From Anaerolineales bacterium (GTDB lineage: Bacteria > Chloroflexota > Anaerolineae > 4572-78 > NAK82), in the NCBI GenBank assembly GCA_020343875.1, contig CP070811.1:3271978-3318122 (forward strand): DNA of 46,145 bases, given 5' to 3'. The notes under the pieces were generated by a model. It made no database searches, was not told the origin of the DNA, and saw nothing but the letters and a program-made list of their open reading frames with translations. The translations under genes and the position numbers were made by a program. Each line of letters starts with the position of its first letter. The stretch's first letter is position 1. Below, piece by piece: positions 31,815-39,855 of this stretch.

Positions 31815-33596
31815 ATGACGACAGAAATTGCTCTGACGCTGACCATTATCGCCGCGGCCGTCGTACTCTTTGCCACGGAAAAGCTGCGCGTGGATGTGAT
31901 TGCTCTCATAGTCCTACTCGCCGTAGCGCTCACAGGTCTGGTCAGCCCGGAAGAGGCCTTCGCCGGTTTTGCCAATACGGCCGTTATCACGGTTTGGGCT
32001 GTCTACATCGTATCTGGCGCGCTTTTCAAGACGGGGGTAGCCGACATACTGGGGCGAGGCATCCTGCGCCTGGCAGGAACCAGCGAGCCGCGGCTCATTG
32101 CCGTGATCATGTTGACCTGCGGTATCATGTCGGGGTTTATGAACAACGTCGGCGCCACTGCCATGTTGCTGCCAGCGGTGGTGGGCATCTCTCGCCGGGC
32201 CAAAGTACCGGTGTCGCGCCTGCTCATCCCCCTCTCATTCTCCTCGCTCCTGGGCGGCAAGCTGACCCTGATTGGCACGCCGGCCAACATCCTGGGTACC
32301 AGCATCTTGGCCGATCGCGGGCTGCCCGCTTTTGGATTCTTTGAATTTGTGCCCATTGGTGCTATTTTCTTGGGGGTGGGCATTGTGTATATGTTACTTG
32401 CTGGCAGGCATCTGCTGCCGGTGCGAGAGTCCCCCGATGATCGACAGGCGGCTTACCAATTACGAGAGTACGTGAGTGAAGTTCTGGTAGCACCTGAAAG
32501 CCCGCTGGCTGGTCGATCCTTGGTCGAGTCGCGGTTGGGCGCGGACTACGAACTCACCGTTTTGGCTATTGAACGTGAGGGGCAAGTGCAGACGACGCTA
32601 CATCTCGACACGAGCATTCAACCTGGCGACCTCTTGGTGGTGGAAGGCTCCGTGCAGAACCTGATGAGAGCCGAACAGGCACTGCGCCTGAAGATTGGTC
32701 TGGACAGGGTGGCGGAGTTGGAGCAGCTCGAAGGCGACAAAGCTCATCTCGTTGAGGCCACACTGGCTCCGCGCTCGCGCATGGTGGAGCATACTCTGGG
32801 CGAGATGGGATTTCGCACCCGGTACGGCTTTAGTGTCCTGGCGATTCGGCGGTATGGAGAGGTGATCGCCGAGCGCTTGCGCGAAGTACGGTTACAGTTC
32901 GGGGATGCATTGCTGTTGCAAGGGCCTCGGGAGCGATTGCCGACCCTCCAGGAAGGGGGCGATTTTCTGGTATTAGAGCCGGTGACTTTGGAGCTTCGCC
33001 GGCGACATAAGGCAATCATTGCTGTTGCAATTATGGGCCTGGTGCTGACTTTGGTGATCGTGGCCCGCTTTCACATCTCCACGGCTATGGTCATCGGATC
33101 TGTGTTGATGGTTCTGACTGGATGCCTGGCCATGGACGAGGCCTATGAGAGCATTGATTGGCGCACCGTCTTCTTGGTCGCCGGGATGCTGCCGCTGGGT
33201 ACAGCCATGGAAAGTAGCGGCGCGGCTCAATTCCTAGCCGACCTGCTTCTAGGCGCTGTGGGAGGCTTGGGACCTCTGGCTGTTCTGACTGGGATCTACA
33301 TCCTGGTGGCCCTGATTACCCAGCCCATGTCCAATGCGGCGGCCGTAGTTCTTATTGTGCCCATTGCTATTGACACTGCCCTCGGCCTGGGGGCGGACCC
33401 CAAACCCTTTGTGTTGGCCACGATCCTGGGGGCGGCGACCAGCTTTCTGACCCCCGTTGGGCACAAGGCTAATGTGCTGGTTTTCGGCCCGGGAGGATAC
33501 CGTTTCTTTGATTACACGCGGGTAGGTCTGCCGCTTACCGTCCTGCTCTTGATTGTCACGCTTGTCTTTGTGCCTGTTCTGTGGCCGTTATTCTAA
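31815..33596 (+). CDS. SLC13-family permease with two internal RCK_C (TrkA-C) domains
   Basis: 593 aa. Two membrane halves (about 1-205 and 392-593) flank a cytosolic insert with two RCK_C-like domains (about 225-295, APESPLAGRSLVES to GDLLVVEG, and about 315-385, PRSRMVEHTLGEMGF to GDALLLQG). The permease has the SLC13 hairpin motifs GFMNNVGATAMLLP with LIGTPANIL, and the mirrored MSNAAAVVLIVP with TPVGHKANVLVFGPGGY, the twofold sodium and substrate sites. Likely a sodium-coupled uptake system for sulfate or a dicarboxylate, gated by a ligand at the RCK_C domains. GGAAAGGA lies upstream. Monocistronic. Confidence 0.9.
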   Translation: MTTEIALTLTIIAAAVVLFATEKLRVDVIALIVLLAVALTGLVSPEEAFAGFANTAVITVWAVYIVSGALFKTGVADILGRGILRLAGTSEPRLIAVIMLTCGIMSGFMNNVGATAMLLPAVVGISRRAKVPVSRLLIPLSFSSLLGGKLTLIGTPANILGTSILADRGLPAFGFFEFVPIGAIFLGVGIVYMLLAGRHLLPVRESPDDRQAAYQLREYVSEVLVAPESPLAGRSLVESRLGADYELTVLAIEREGQVQTTLHLDTSIQPGDLLVVEGSVQNLMRAEQALRLKIGLDRVAELEQLEGDKAHLVEATLAPRSRMVEHTLGEMGFRTRYGFSVLAIRRYGEVIAERLREVRLQFGDALLLQGPRERLPTLQEGGDFLVLEPVTLELRRRHKAIIAVAIMGLVLTLVIVARFHISTAMVIGSVLMVLTGCLAMDEAYESIDWRTVFLVAGMLPLGTAMESSGAAQFLADLLLGAVGGLGPLAVLTGIYILVALITQPMSNAAAVVLIVPIAIDTALGLGADPKPFVLATILGAATSFLTPVGHKANVLVFGPGGYRFFDYTRVGLPLTVLLLIVTLVFVPVLWPLF

Positions 33597-33699
33597 GTGC
33601 TCGCAGAGAAATCCCTTGCAGGACTCTTGGGTCTTCGGTCTGGCGCCCTGCCCAGGCGGGCTGTTAGCAAGCCTCAGCGACCATGATCTGGCTGTTGGC

Positions 33700-35124
33700 C
33701 TACACGCCCTTGGCTGGGACGGGCTGGATCGAGTTCATGTGCTCTGCTATTTGTCGGGCGCGTTCGGGCGCGTCGCCCACGTAGTCAGCGGCCTGGAGTA
33801 GAGACCTGATCCGCTCAGGCCTCAGAAAAGCCGTCACATACGGATCGGCGCTCAGCTGCTCAGGCAACGGATTGGGTTGGCCGGCCGCCATCGCTGCCCA
33901 GGCTGTGGTACTATGAGAGCGGATGACTTCGTGCATGGCCTGTCGATCGGCGCCCGCTTTCACCAGCTCCATCAATAATCGTTCGCTGGCGGCAAAGGTG
34001 CCATATGCGTCCAGCGTATGAGCCACCGCTTCCTCGTCTATTTCCAGGTCGCGTATCAGACGTGTGGCCCGGGATAGCGTTTCGTCGACTGCCAGGAAGG
34101 CTTGGGGCAGGATGAGACGGCGGTTGGCCGAGTCATCCAGCGTGCGCTCCAGCAGACTGTGCGCTGCATTCTCCCAGGCCACATGGGGGAGCGCGGCCAC
34201 GTAGCGAGCCAGGCTGTTGATATTCTCAGCGTTGATCGGGTTGCGTTTGAAAGGCATGGCGCTGGAGCCCACCTGCCGTTCGCCAAAAGGCTCGGCCCAT
34301 TCGCCCAGCGGAGGGGATTGAAGCAGACGCAGATCGAAGGCGAACTTGTAGAGTGATCCGGCCAACCCGGCCAGGCCGTTTAGAACCAGCCAGTCTTGCT
34401 TACGAGGGTAGGTCTGAGTAGCGACAGGGAAGGCCGGCAAGGCCAGGGCAGCCATCACCCGAGTTTCCAGATCTCGAGCAGCAGCTTTTGAGCCCAGCAA
34501 TTGAACGAAAGAGGCTGAGGTGCCGACTGCCCCTTTTAGCCCTTTTCCCCGGATTTTGCCCCGTACGCTGCGCAGTTCTTCATAATCTATGAGCAAGTCT
34601 TGCCCATACTGTGCCAGCCGATAGCCAATGGTGGTCGGTTCAGCCGGTTGCAGGTGGGTGAAGGCCATGGCAGGCGTTTCGGCCCAGCGACAGATTTGGC
34701 CGGCCAGGTCTCGTAGAAGGATCACTAGTTTGGCCAGCACCAGATCCAACCCGGCCCGCAACCGGAGCGCGTCGGCGTTGTCTTCCACGTCCATCGATGT
34801 GGCCCCCAGGTGGAGGATTGGCCCGCCAACCGAGCATTGCTCGGCGAAGGTGCGCAGTTCAGCCATCAGGTCGTGTCGGATCTCGGCTTCAATTTGATGC
34901 GCGCGCTGGATGTCTATTTCGTCCACGTGAGCATGCAGGTCGGCCACCTGCTCAGCTGTCACCAGCCCCAGATCACGTTGTGCCTCAGCCAAGGCCAGCC
35001 AGAACCGACGCCAGAGCCGCCGTTTGTGACTCTCGCTCCACAACTCCCGCATGGCGTGGCTCGCATAGCGCCAGGTGAAAGGGGACAGATAGGTTTGGTG
35101 TCCAAAAGACCTGCGCTCAGACAT
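33700..35124 (-). CDS. purB: Adenylosuccinate lyase
   Basis: 474 aa. Fumarate-releasing lyase acting twice in purine synthesis (SAICAR and adenylosuccinate). The superfamily signature GSSAMPFKRNPINAEN is complete at 286-301 and contains the flexible loop's catalytic Ser. Other blocks are GATSMDVEDN (108-116) and FTHLQPAEPTT (155-165) with the general-acid His. The SSAMPFKRNP form supports PurB over argininosuccinate lyase or fumarase. The ATG follows GAGGAAAA. Converges with the SLC13 gene across 103 bp; no other purine gene is nearby. Confidence 0.94.
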   Translation of the reverse strand: MSERRSFGHQTYLSPFTWRYASHAMRELWSESHKRRLWRRFWLALAEAQRDLGLVTAEQVADLHAHVDEIDIQRAHQIEAEIRHDLMAELRTFAEQCSVGGPILHLGATSMDVEDNADALRLRAGLDLVLAKLVILLRDLAGQICRWAETPAMAFTHLQPAEPTTIGYRLAQYGQDLLIDYEELRSVRGKIRGKGLKGAVGTSASFVQLLGSKAAARDLETRVMAALALPAFPVATQTYPRKQDWLVLNGLAGLAGSLYKFAFDLRLLQSPPLGEWAEPFGERQVGSSAMPFKRNPINAENINSLARYVAALPHVAWENAAHSLLERTLDDSANRRLILPQAFLAVDETLSRATRLIRDLEIDEEAVAHTLDAYGTFAASERLLMELVKAGADRQAMHEVIRSHSTTAWAAMAAGQPNPLPEQLSADPYVTAFLRPERIRSLLQAADYVGDAPERARQIAEHMNSIQPVPAKGV

Positions 35125-35225
35125 GGGTTTTCCTCGCTTTGGAGATGATGGGCTGATGGTTGATGGTCTCGAGCCCCTTGCTTGCCCTCCTCGTGGGGCA
35201 GGCTTGCAGAGGGTGACTGGTCGGC

Positions 35226-35254
35226 TTGTCTAGTTTTTCACTTGCTGATAGAAT
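35226..35254 (+). promoter_or_regulatory. Sigma-70 promoter for the radical SAM gene
   Basis: TTGTCT at 35226-35231, 17-bp spacer, TAGAAT at 35249-35254. A leader of about 128 bases precedes the ATG at 35389. Confidence 0.5.
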
Positions 35255-35388
35255 AGGCCTTGGGCAAGAGCATACCATAGGCCCTTCGTGCGGTCAATGC
35301 TCACCTCGACCTGGTGTCTTCGGAAACAACTGGCCCTCCAGCAAGCCGGACCTATTCTTGTAACAATTCAATGCAGATGTGATCCAAA

Positions 35389-36588
35389 ATGAGCTCAAGC
35401 GCAAGGCATGGTGCAATTCTGAAGACGGTTCTTACAGACACCATCCAACGTTGTACCTTGTGTGGAGCCCGATCCCAGCTGATTATTGAACACTTGGGTG
35501 TGTGCGGCGATTGCGTTCGCACTCGCTTTGAACAGGCACGCGCCCGGGTGCAGGCGGCCCACGCTGAAACACGCCGCGCCTTTGGGCTTCCCGAGCTACC
35601 GCCGTGTACGGCTGATGGAGTTCCCTGTGCGCTCTGCAGCCGGGGCTGCATCATTGGGCCGGACGAGCGAGGCTATTGTGGGTTGCGTGTCTCAACATCC
35701 GTCTCTCGGCACGGCGTGCCTTCTGGGGATATGGTAGGTCCGGCACGAACCGAAGCTACCGCCGCGGCCAAGCGCCAGGTTAGGCGCCTGCAGCATCTGG
35801 CCGGCACGCCGGCGCGTGGTGTGCTGCACTGGTACCGGGATCCGCTGCCCACCAATTGCGTCGCCGACTGGGTCTGCGCAGGGAGTCGTCGCCATGGCTA
35901 TCATAACCTGGCTGTGTTTTACGCCAGTTGTAGCCTGAACTGTCTCTTTTGCCAGAACTGGCACTTCCGGCAGGTAGATCCTGTGACAAGCGATGGCATA
36001 ACCGCCTGCGAATTAGCCGATTGCGCCAATGCGCGCACCTTTTGCGTTTGCTACTTCGGCGGTGATCCGGCCAGCCAGATGCCGCACGCGTTGGCGTCGT
36101 CCCAGTATCTTGCTGGGCGTGGGGTGGCGGTTTGTTGGGAGACGGCTGGCACGCAACATCCCAAACTGATGGCTCGTGCAGTAGAACTCTCGATGAAGAC
36201 AGGGGGCACTGTCAAATTCGACCTGAAGGCCTTCGACGAGAGGCTACATGTGGCACTGACTGGCGCCAGCAACCAGCGCACACTGGAAAACTTTACTCTT
36301 GCTGCTGCCCGCTTTTCCGAACGGCCCGAACCGGCGTTGGTGGTTGCCAGCACGCTATTGGTGCCTGGCTATGTAACTCCCGACGAAGTAGCACGCATCG
36401 CACGCTTCATCGCCGGCATTAATCCGCGCATTCCCTATGCATTGCTTGGCTTTGCACCGAATTTCTACGTGCCTGACTTGCCACGCACGTCCGTGAGCCA
36501 CGCCGAGGCGGCCGTAGCGGCTGCTCGCGCCGCTGGGTTGAGAGACGTCCATATCGGTAACCGGCATCTTTTGTCGCGGGATTACTAA
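35389..36588 (+). CDS. Radical SAM protein with two N-terminal Cys-rich modules (AmmeMemoRadiSam-like)
   Basis: 399 aa. The SAM-cluster motif is C181-x3-C185-x2-C188 (YASCSLNCLFCQNWHF), the CxFCQNW form seen in PFL-activase-like and AmmeMemoRadiSam enzymes. Upstream is the family-type C-rich block C80, C83, C87, C97 (CALCSRGCIIG to GYCGLR) and DPLPTNCVADWVCAG. In front of these is a further CxxC-x13-CxxC module (C22, C25, C39, C42), which looks like an added zinc ribbon. More Cys occur in ADCANARTFCVCYFGGDP. The C-terminal barrel has TGGTVKFDLKAFDE. Substrate unknown; no AMMECR1 or Memo partner is in the window. ATG 35389 lacks a strong ribosome site, so the start is less certain. Confidence 0.88.
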   Translation: MSSSARHGAILKTVLTDTIQRCTLCGARSQLIIEHLGVCGDCVRTRFEQARARVQAAHAETRRAFGLPELPPCTADGVPCALCSRGCIIGPDERGYCGLRVSTSVSRHGVPSGDMVGPARTEATAAAKRQVRRLQHLAGTPARGVLHWYRDPLPTNCVADWVCAGSRRHGYHNLAVFYASCSLNCLFCQNWHFRQVDPVTSDGITACELADCANARTFCVCYFGGDPASQMPHALASSQYLAGRGVAVCWETAGTQHPKLMARAVELSMKTGGTVKFDLKAFDERLHVALTGASNQRTLENFTLAAARFSERPEPALVVASTLLVPGYVTPDEVARIARFIAGINPRIPYALLGFAPNFYVPDLPRTSVSHAEAAVAAARAAGLRDVHIGNRHLLSRDY

Positions 36589-36730
36589 GCCCGGTTCAGG
36601 AGAAGGGCATGGTAAAACCCAGGAGGTCAAAAGCTCAAGCGTAGACAGAGCCTTATGAGCAATGCCTGCTCTATTCTACGCGCCTTTTTTGCGTATTTTG
36701 TGCAATCTATTCAGCACGCTGGAGGTGGCC

Positions 36731-37027
36731 GTGGAAGATAAAGCCAAAGTGCAGTTAGCTCGCGCCCATGTATTCATCTCCGGCCGCGTACAGGGGGTGA
36801 ATTTTCGCTGGTATACACAGCGTAAGGCCCAAGATCTGGGGGTGGCCGGCTGGGTGCGCAACTTGTGGGATGGTCGCGTAGAAGCCGTCTTCGAAGGAGA
36901 AGATGAAGCCGTGCAGCGGGCAGTAGATTGGTGCTGTGTTGGCCCTCCTTCGGCGCGAGTGGATCACGTCGAAGCTAATTATGAGCAGCCAACTGGCGAA
37001 TTCAGACGTTTTCGTATCACCTGGTAA
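36731..37027 (+). CDS. acyP: Acylphosphatase
   Basis: 98 aa from a GTG at 36731 with GGAGG six bases upstream; the open frame extends further up but that part is not conserved. Hydrolyses acyl phosphates such as carbamoyl or acetyl phosphate. The phosphate loop GRVQGVNFRWYTQRKA contains the catalytic Arg, and the second motif GWVRNLWDGRVEAVFEG contains the catalytic Asn. In most members 'VGFR' appears where this has VNFR. Thirty-eight bp separate it from the glycosyltransferase gene downstream. Confidence 0.93.
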   Translation: MEDKAKVQLARAHVFISGRVQGVNFRWYTQRKAQDLGVAGWVRNLWDGRVEAVFEGEDEAVQRAVDWCCVGPPSARVDHVEANYEQPTGEFRRFRITW

Positions 37028-37065
37028 GAAATCAAGCTTGGGGATTGTGAAACGGAGATTTGAGT

Positions 37066-38445
37066 ATGGCCCAGCAGCCTTCACAGCTAGACAATGGCAG
37101 GCGGATATTGATCCTTACTGCTGAGGCGGGGTTTGGACATCGCAACGCAGCCCTGGCTATCGAGGCAGCTATGCAAGAACGTTATGGCGATCGTTGCACC
37201 ATCCGCATTCTTAATCCTCTTAGGGAGGCTGGGGCACCCGCCATTTTGCAGACTATGGCAGAAGAGCGCTACGACGATTGGGTGCAAAATGATCCCGGTC
37301 TCTACAATCTGGGCTATCGTATTAGCGATGGAATGCCTGCCGCCGCTCTCATTGAGCAGGTATACTCAGTGCTGTTATACGACCCATTGAAGGAGTTACT
37401 GGAACAGCATTCACCCGATGTGGTGGTCTCCACCTACCCATTCTATCTGGAGCCAATCAACTTTGTCTTTGATCGAACCAGGAGGTCGCTACCGCTAGTC
37501 AGTGTGATTACCGACCTGGTGACAGTGCACACTCTCTGGTTCAACCCTCGGGTAGACTCGTGCTTGGTTCCGACGGAACAGGCACGCCAGAAGGCGTTGC
37601 ACAACGAGGTTCCGGCCGACCGCATCCACGTCACCGGCCTGCCGGTACACCCTCGCTTTGGGGCCGAGAATCGTCCGCCAAGCGAGATTCGTGCCGAGTT
37701 GGGGTGGAAGACGGACCTGACAACGGTGCTTATGGTAGGAGGTACGCGAGTAGCTAAGGTGCCCGAGATTGCTCGCCTAATTGACCGATCCGGGCTAAAG
37801 GTTCAGTTGGCGATTGTGTGTGGTGGTGATGAGGATCTGTACAACCGGCTCATGGCAGAATCCTGGCGTGGCGACGTGTATGTATATAGCTTTGTAGCCC
37901 ATATGCCGGCCTTCATCCGCGCCAGTGACCTGGTGGTGACTAAGGCGGGAGGCCTGATTGTGAGCGAGACGCTGGCATGTGGACGTCCCCTTATTCTATG
38001 CAGTGCCATCTCAGGCCAGGAGACGGGCAATGTGGAATATGTCACCTCGGCCGGTGCCGGCGACTGGGCTCCGTCGCCCACCGAAGTGCTGGCTTGCCTG
38101 GTACGTTGGCTGTCCAGCGACCAGGCTACGCTCTCGGAGCGCACCGCAAATGCCCGCCAGGCGGGGCGTCCCAAGGCAGCATACGAAGCAGTACGCCTGA
38201 TCTGGGAACTGGCGGAGACCGGTCCTCAGCCCAATCGTCGTGAATTGAGCTTGCGCAGCGCAGCGCGTTTTCCGCTCAAGGCAGGTGCCCAGGTCTCGCG
38301 GGCTATTGACAAACTGGAACAGGAATTGCGGGGTGTCACTGATGCCGAACTGGCCCGTCTTGCAATGTGGTGCATTAATCAGATTGAGACAGAACATGAG
38401 CTGAAGCGAATCGCCAAAGTGGTCAGCCAGCGAACCAATTCCTAG
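37066..38445 (+). CDS. MGDG synthase-like glycosyltransferase (GT28 type)
   Basis: 459 aa. The N-terminal domain has the monogalactosyldiacylglycerol synthase signature ILILTAEAGFGHRNAALAIE (GxGHxxAA at 22-29). The C-terminal domain has the UDP-sugar-binding region with VYSFVAHMPAFIRASDLVVTKAGGLIVSE given in parts as AHMPAFIRASDLVVTKAGG and LIVSETLACG, ending in a long helical tail (INQIETEHELKRIAKVV). Probably transfers a hexose from a UDP- or other NDP-sugar to diacylglycerol for membrane glycolipid. ATG 37066 is set by GGAGA 8 bases upstream. Probably shares a transcript with the acylphosphatase gene. Confidence 0.9.
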   Translation: MAQQPSQLDNGRRILILTAEAGFGHRNAALAIEAAMQERYGDRCTIRILNPLREAGAPAILQTMAEERYDDWVQNDPGLYNLGYRISDGMPAAALIEQVYSVLLYDPLKELLEQHSPDVVVSTYPFYLEPINFVFDRTRRSLPLVSVITDLVTVHTLWFNPRVDSCLVPTEQARQKALHNEVPADRIHVTGLPVHPRFGAENRPPSEIRAELGWKTDLTTVLMVGGTRVAKVPEIARLIDRSGLKVQLAIVCGGDEDLYNRLMAESWRGDVYVYSFVAHMPAFIRASDLVVTKAGGLIVSETLACGRPLILCSAISGQETGNVEYVTSAGAGDWAPSPTEVLACLVRWLSSDQATLSERTANARQAGRPKAAYEAVRLIWELAETGPQPNRRELSLRSAARFPLKAGAQVSRAIDKLEQELRGVTDAELARLAMWCINQIETEHELKRIAKVVSQRTNS

Positions 38446-38619
38446 TGCTTGTCCCTCAATGGCCTAGGTATATTAATCGGTGAAGTAGGTAGAAGCTGAT
38501 TGTTCAAGAGGTAGGGTTTTATACCTGGGCCAGTGCTTTGCCGATGTTGGTTCGGCGACTGCCCTGCGGGTATTTAATGATCGAAGAGTCGGTTAGAAAG
38601 GTGGGTGAGGTACAGTAGA

Positions 38620-38895
38620 ATGATCCAGTGTCAAACAGTTTCGGGCAGCCCGGTGACTGTTGGGGAGGTCACCCTGACGCCACAGTCACAAGCGCTCACC
38701 ATTCGTTGGCCCTCCGGAGGTTGGGTTTGGAACCGGCCGGTAGCCGTCCTGGTTGAGCAAGGGCAGCAAGCAACGCGTGTCCCAATTGTGGATGTTACGC
38801 GTGCCTTGCAATTAGGACTGCTAAGCTTGAGCGTGGTTTTTGGTATCGTTACGTTTGCTTTAATGATTGGGCAAAGGAGGGATCGAAATGGCTAA
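38620..38895 (+). CDS. Small single-pass membrane protein coupled to GerW gene
   Basis: 91 aa. Residues 1-~55 form a predicted beta-rich soluble part (VTVGEVTLTPQSQALTIRWP, GGWVWNRPVAVLVEQGQQ), followed by one hydrophobic segment at about 63-83 (LQLGLLSLSVVFGIVTFALM) and a charged end. ATG 38620 has GAGG about 10 bases upstream; an in-frame GTG at 38605 is possible. Its last 8 bases overlap the GerW-like gene, so the two are translationally coupled. Family not recognised. Confidence 0.72.
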   Translation: MIQCQTVSGSPVTVGEVTLTPQSQALTIRWPSGGWVWNRPVAVLVEQGQQATRVPIVDVTRALQLGLLSLSVVFGIVTFALMIGQRRDRNG

Positions 38896-39343
38896 GAAGA
38901 TGGATGACATCATTGTCTCGGCCGTGAAGAGCGAAGAGCAGGGCAAAGAACTGATGGAAAAGCTCGTGGCCGTGGCCCAGCCAAGCGCGGTGTATAGCGA
39001 GCCAATCGTCTCCGGTGACTATACGGTCATTACTGCCTCCGAAGTATCGGTTGGCATGGGGTTTGGCTATGGTATAGGCGGTGGGACTGCCTCTGAGGGA
39101 ACTGAAGACGAATCAGCAAACCCAGACGATCTTGAGAGCCAGGGGGCTGCCAGTGGCGTTGGCGGCGGTGGCGGCGGTGGCGGCTTCTCGGCGGCACGGC
39201 CGGTGGCTGTGATCAGCATCGGTCCCAGGGGTGTACAGGTTGAGCCAGTCAAGGACGTCACCAAAGTCATTCTTGCGTTGCTCACGGCGGCAGGCAGCAT
39301 GCTGATGATGGTGAGCAGAATGCGTACGGCGAGTCGGCGCTAA
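38888..39343 (+). CDS. GerW/YtfJ-family protein
   Basis: 151 aa. The GerW (YtfJ) family was named from Bacillus spore germination, but members occur in many non-sporulating bacteria. Matches are the start MDDIIVSAVKSEEQGKELMEKL, VYSEPIVSGDYTVITASEVSVGMGFGYG, the Gly-run (residues about 92-100, encoded by a GGCGGT-type codon run at 39160-39185) and AARPVAVISIGPRGVQV. A hydrophobic C-terminal segment (VILALLTAAGSMLMMV) is unlike typical GerW and could anchor the protein. ATG 38888 follows AAGGAGGG. No other spore gene is in the window, so the role is not sporulation by inference. Confidence 0.88.
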   Translation: MAKKMDDIIVSAVKSEEQGKELMEKLVAVAQPSAVYSEPIVSGDYTVITASEVSVGMGFGYGIGGGTASEGTEDESANPDDLESQGAASGVGGGGGGGGFSAARPVAVISIGPRGVQVEPVKDVTKVILALLTAAGSMLMMVSRMRTASRR

Positions 39344-39366
39344 CGTTTTCAGCGAAAGGAGGAGGA

Positions 39367-39855
39367 ATGGAACTCACAACTGTTACCATTGAAAAGCCGG
39401 AAGCGGTTAACTTCATTTTGGGCCAAAGCCATTTCATCAAGACAGTCGAAGACTTGCATGAGGCGATGGTCAATGCCGTACCGGGCATCAAGTTTGGCCT
39501 GGCTTTTTGTGAGGCATCGGGGGCATGTCTGGTGCGCTGGACGGGCACCGACCAGGCCATGATTGAGCTGGCCAAGAAAAACGCGATGACGCTTTCGGCA
39601 GGTCACAGTTTCATTATCTTTTTGGCTGAGGGCTTTTTCCCAATTAATGTGCTGAATGCCGTCAAGATGGTGCCAGAAGTGTGTCGCATCTTCTGCGCCA
39701 CGGCAAATCTAACTCAGGTCATACTTGCCGAGACTGCTCAAGGATGGGGTATCCTGGGCGTTGTGGATGGTTCCAAGCCCAAGGGCGTCGAAGATGACGA
39801 AGGCATCGCCTGGCGTAAGGGCTTCTTGCGGCAGATCGGTTACAAGCTAGGGTGA
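39367..39855 (+). CDS. Adenosine-specific kinase family protein
   Basis: 162 aa, full length for the family (DUF355-type, known from Pyrobaculum and other archaea and thermophiles). Conserved blocks are FILGQSHFIKTVEDLHEAM, IKFGLAFCEASGACLVRWTG, KKNAMTLSAGHSFIIFL, and VCRIFCATANLTQVILAE with GWGILGVVDGSKPKGVED. The annotation 'adenosine-specific kinase' rests on structural work on family members; its physiological role is unclear. AAAGGAGGAGG precedes the ATG. It follows GerW by 23 bp (probable operon) and overlaps the convergent BtrH-like gene by 9 bp. Confidence 0.92.
   Translation: MELTTVTIEKPEAVNFILGQSHFIKTVEDLHEAMVNAVPGIKFGLAFCEASGACLVRWTGTDQAMIELAKKNAMTLSAGHSFIIFLAEGFFPINVLNAVKMVPEVCRIFCATANLTQVILAETAQGWGILGVVDGSKPKGVEDDEGIAWRKGFLRQIGYKLG

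Noticed and set aside
39155..39187. GGC/GGT tandem repeat
   Set aside because: It lies in frame within the GerW-like gene and encodes the family-typical glycine run.
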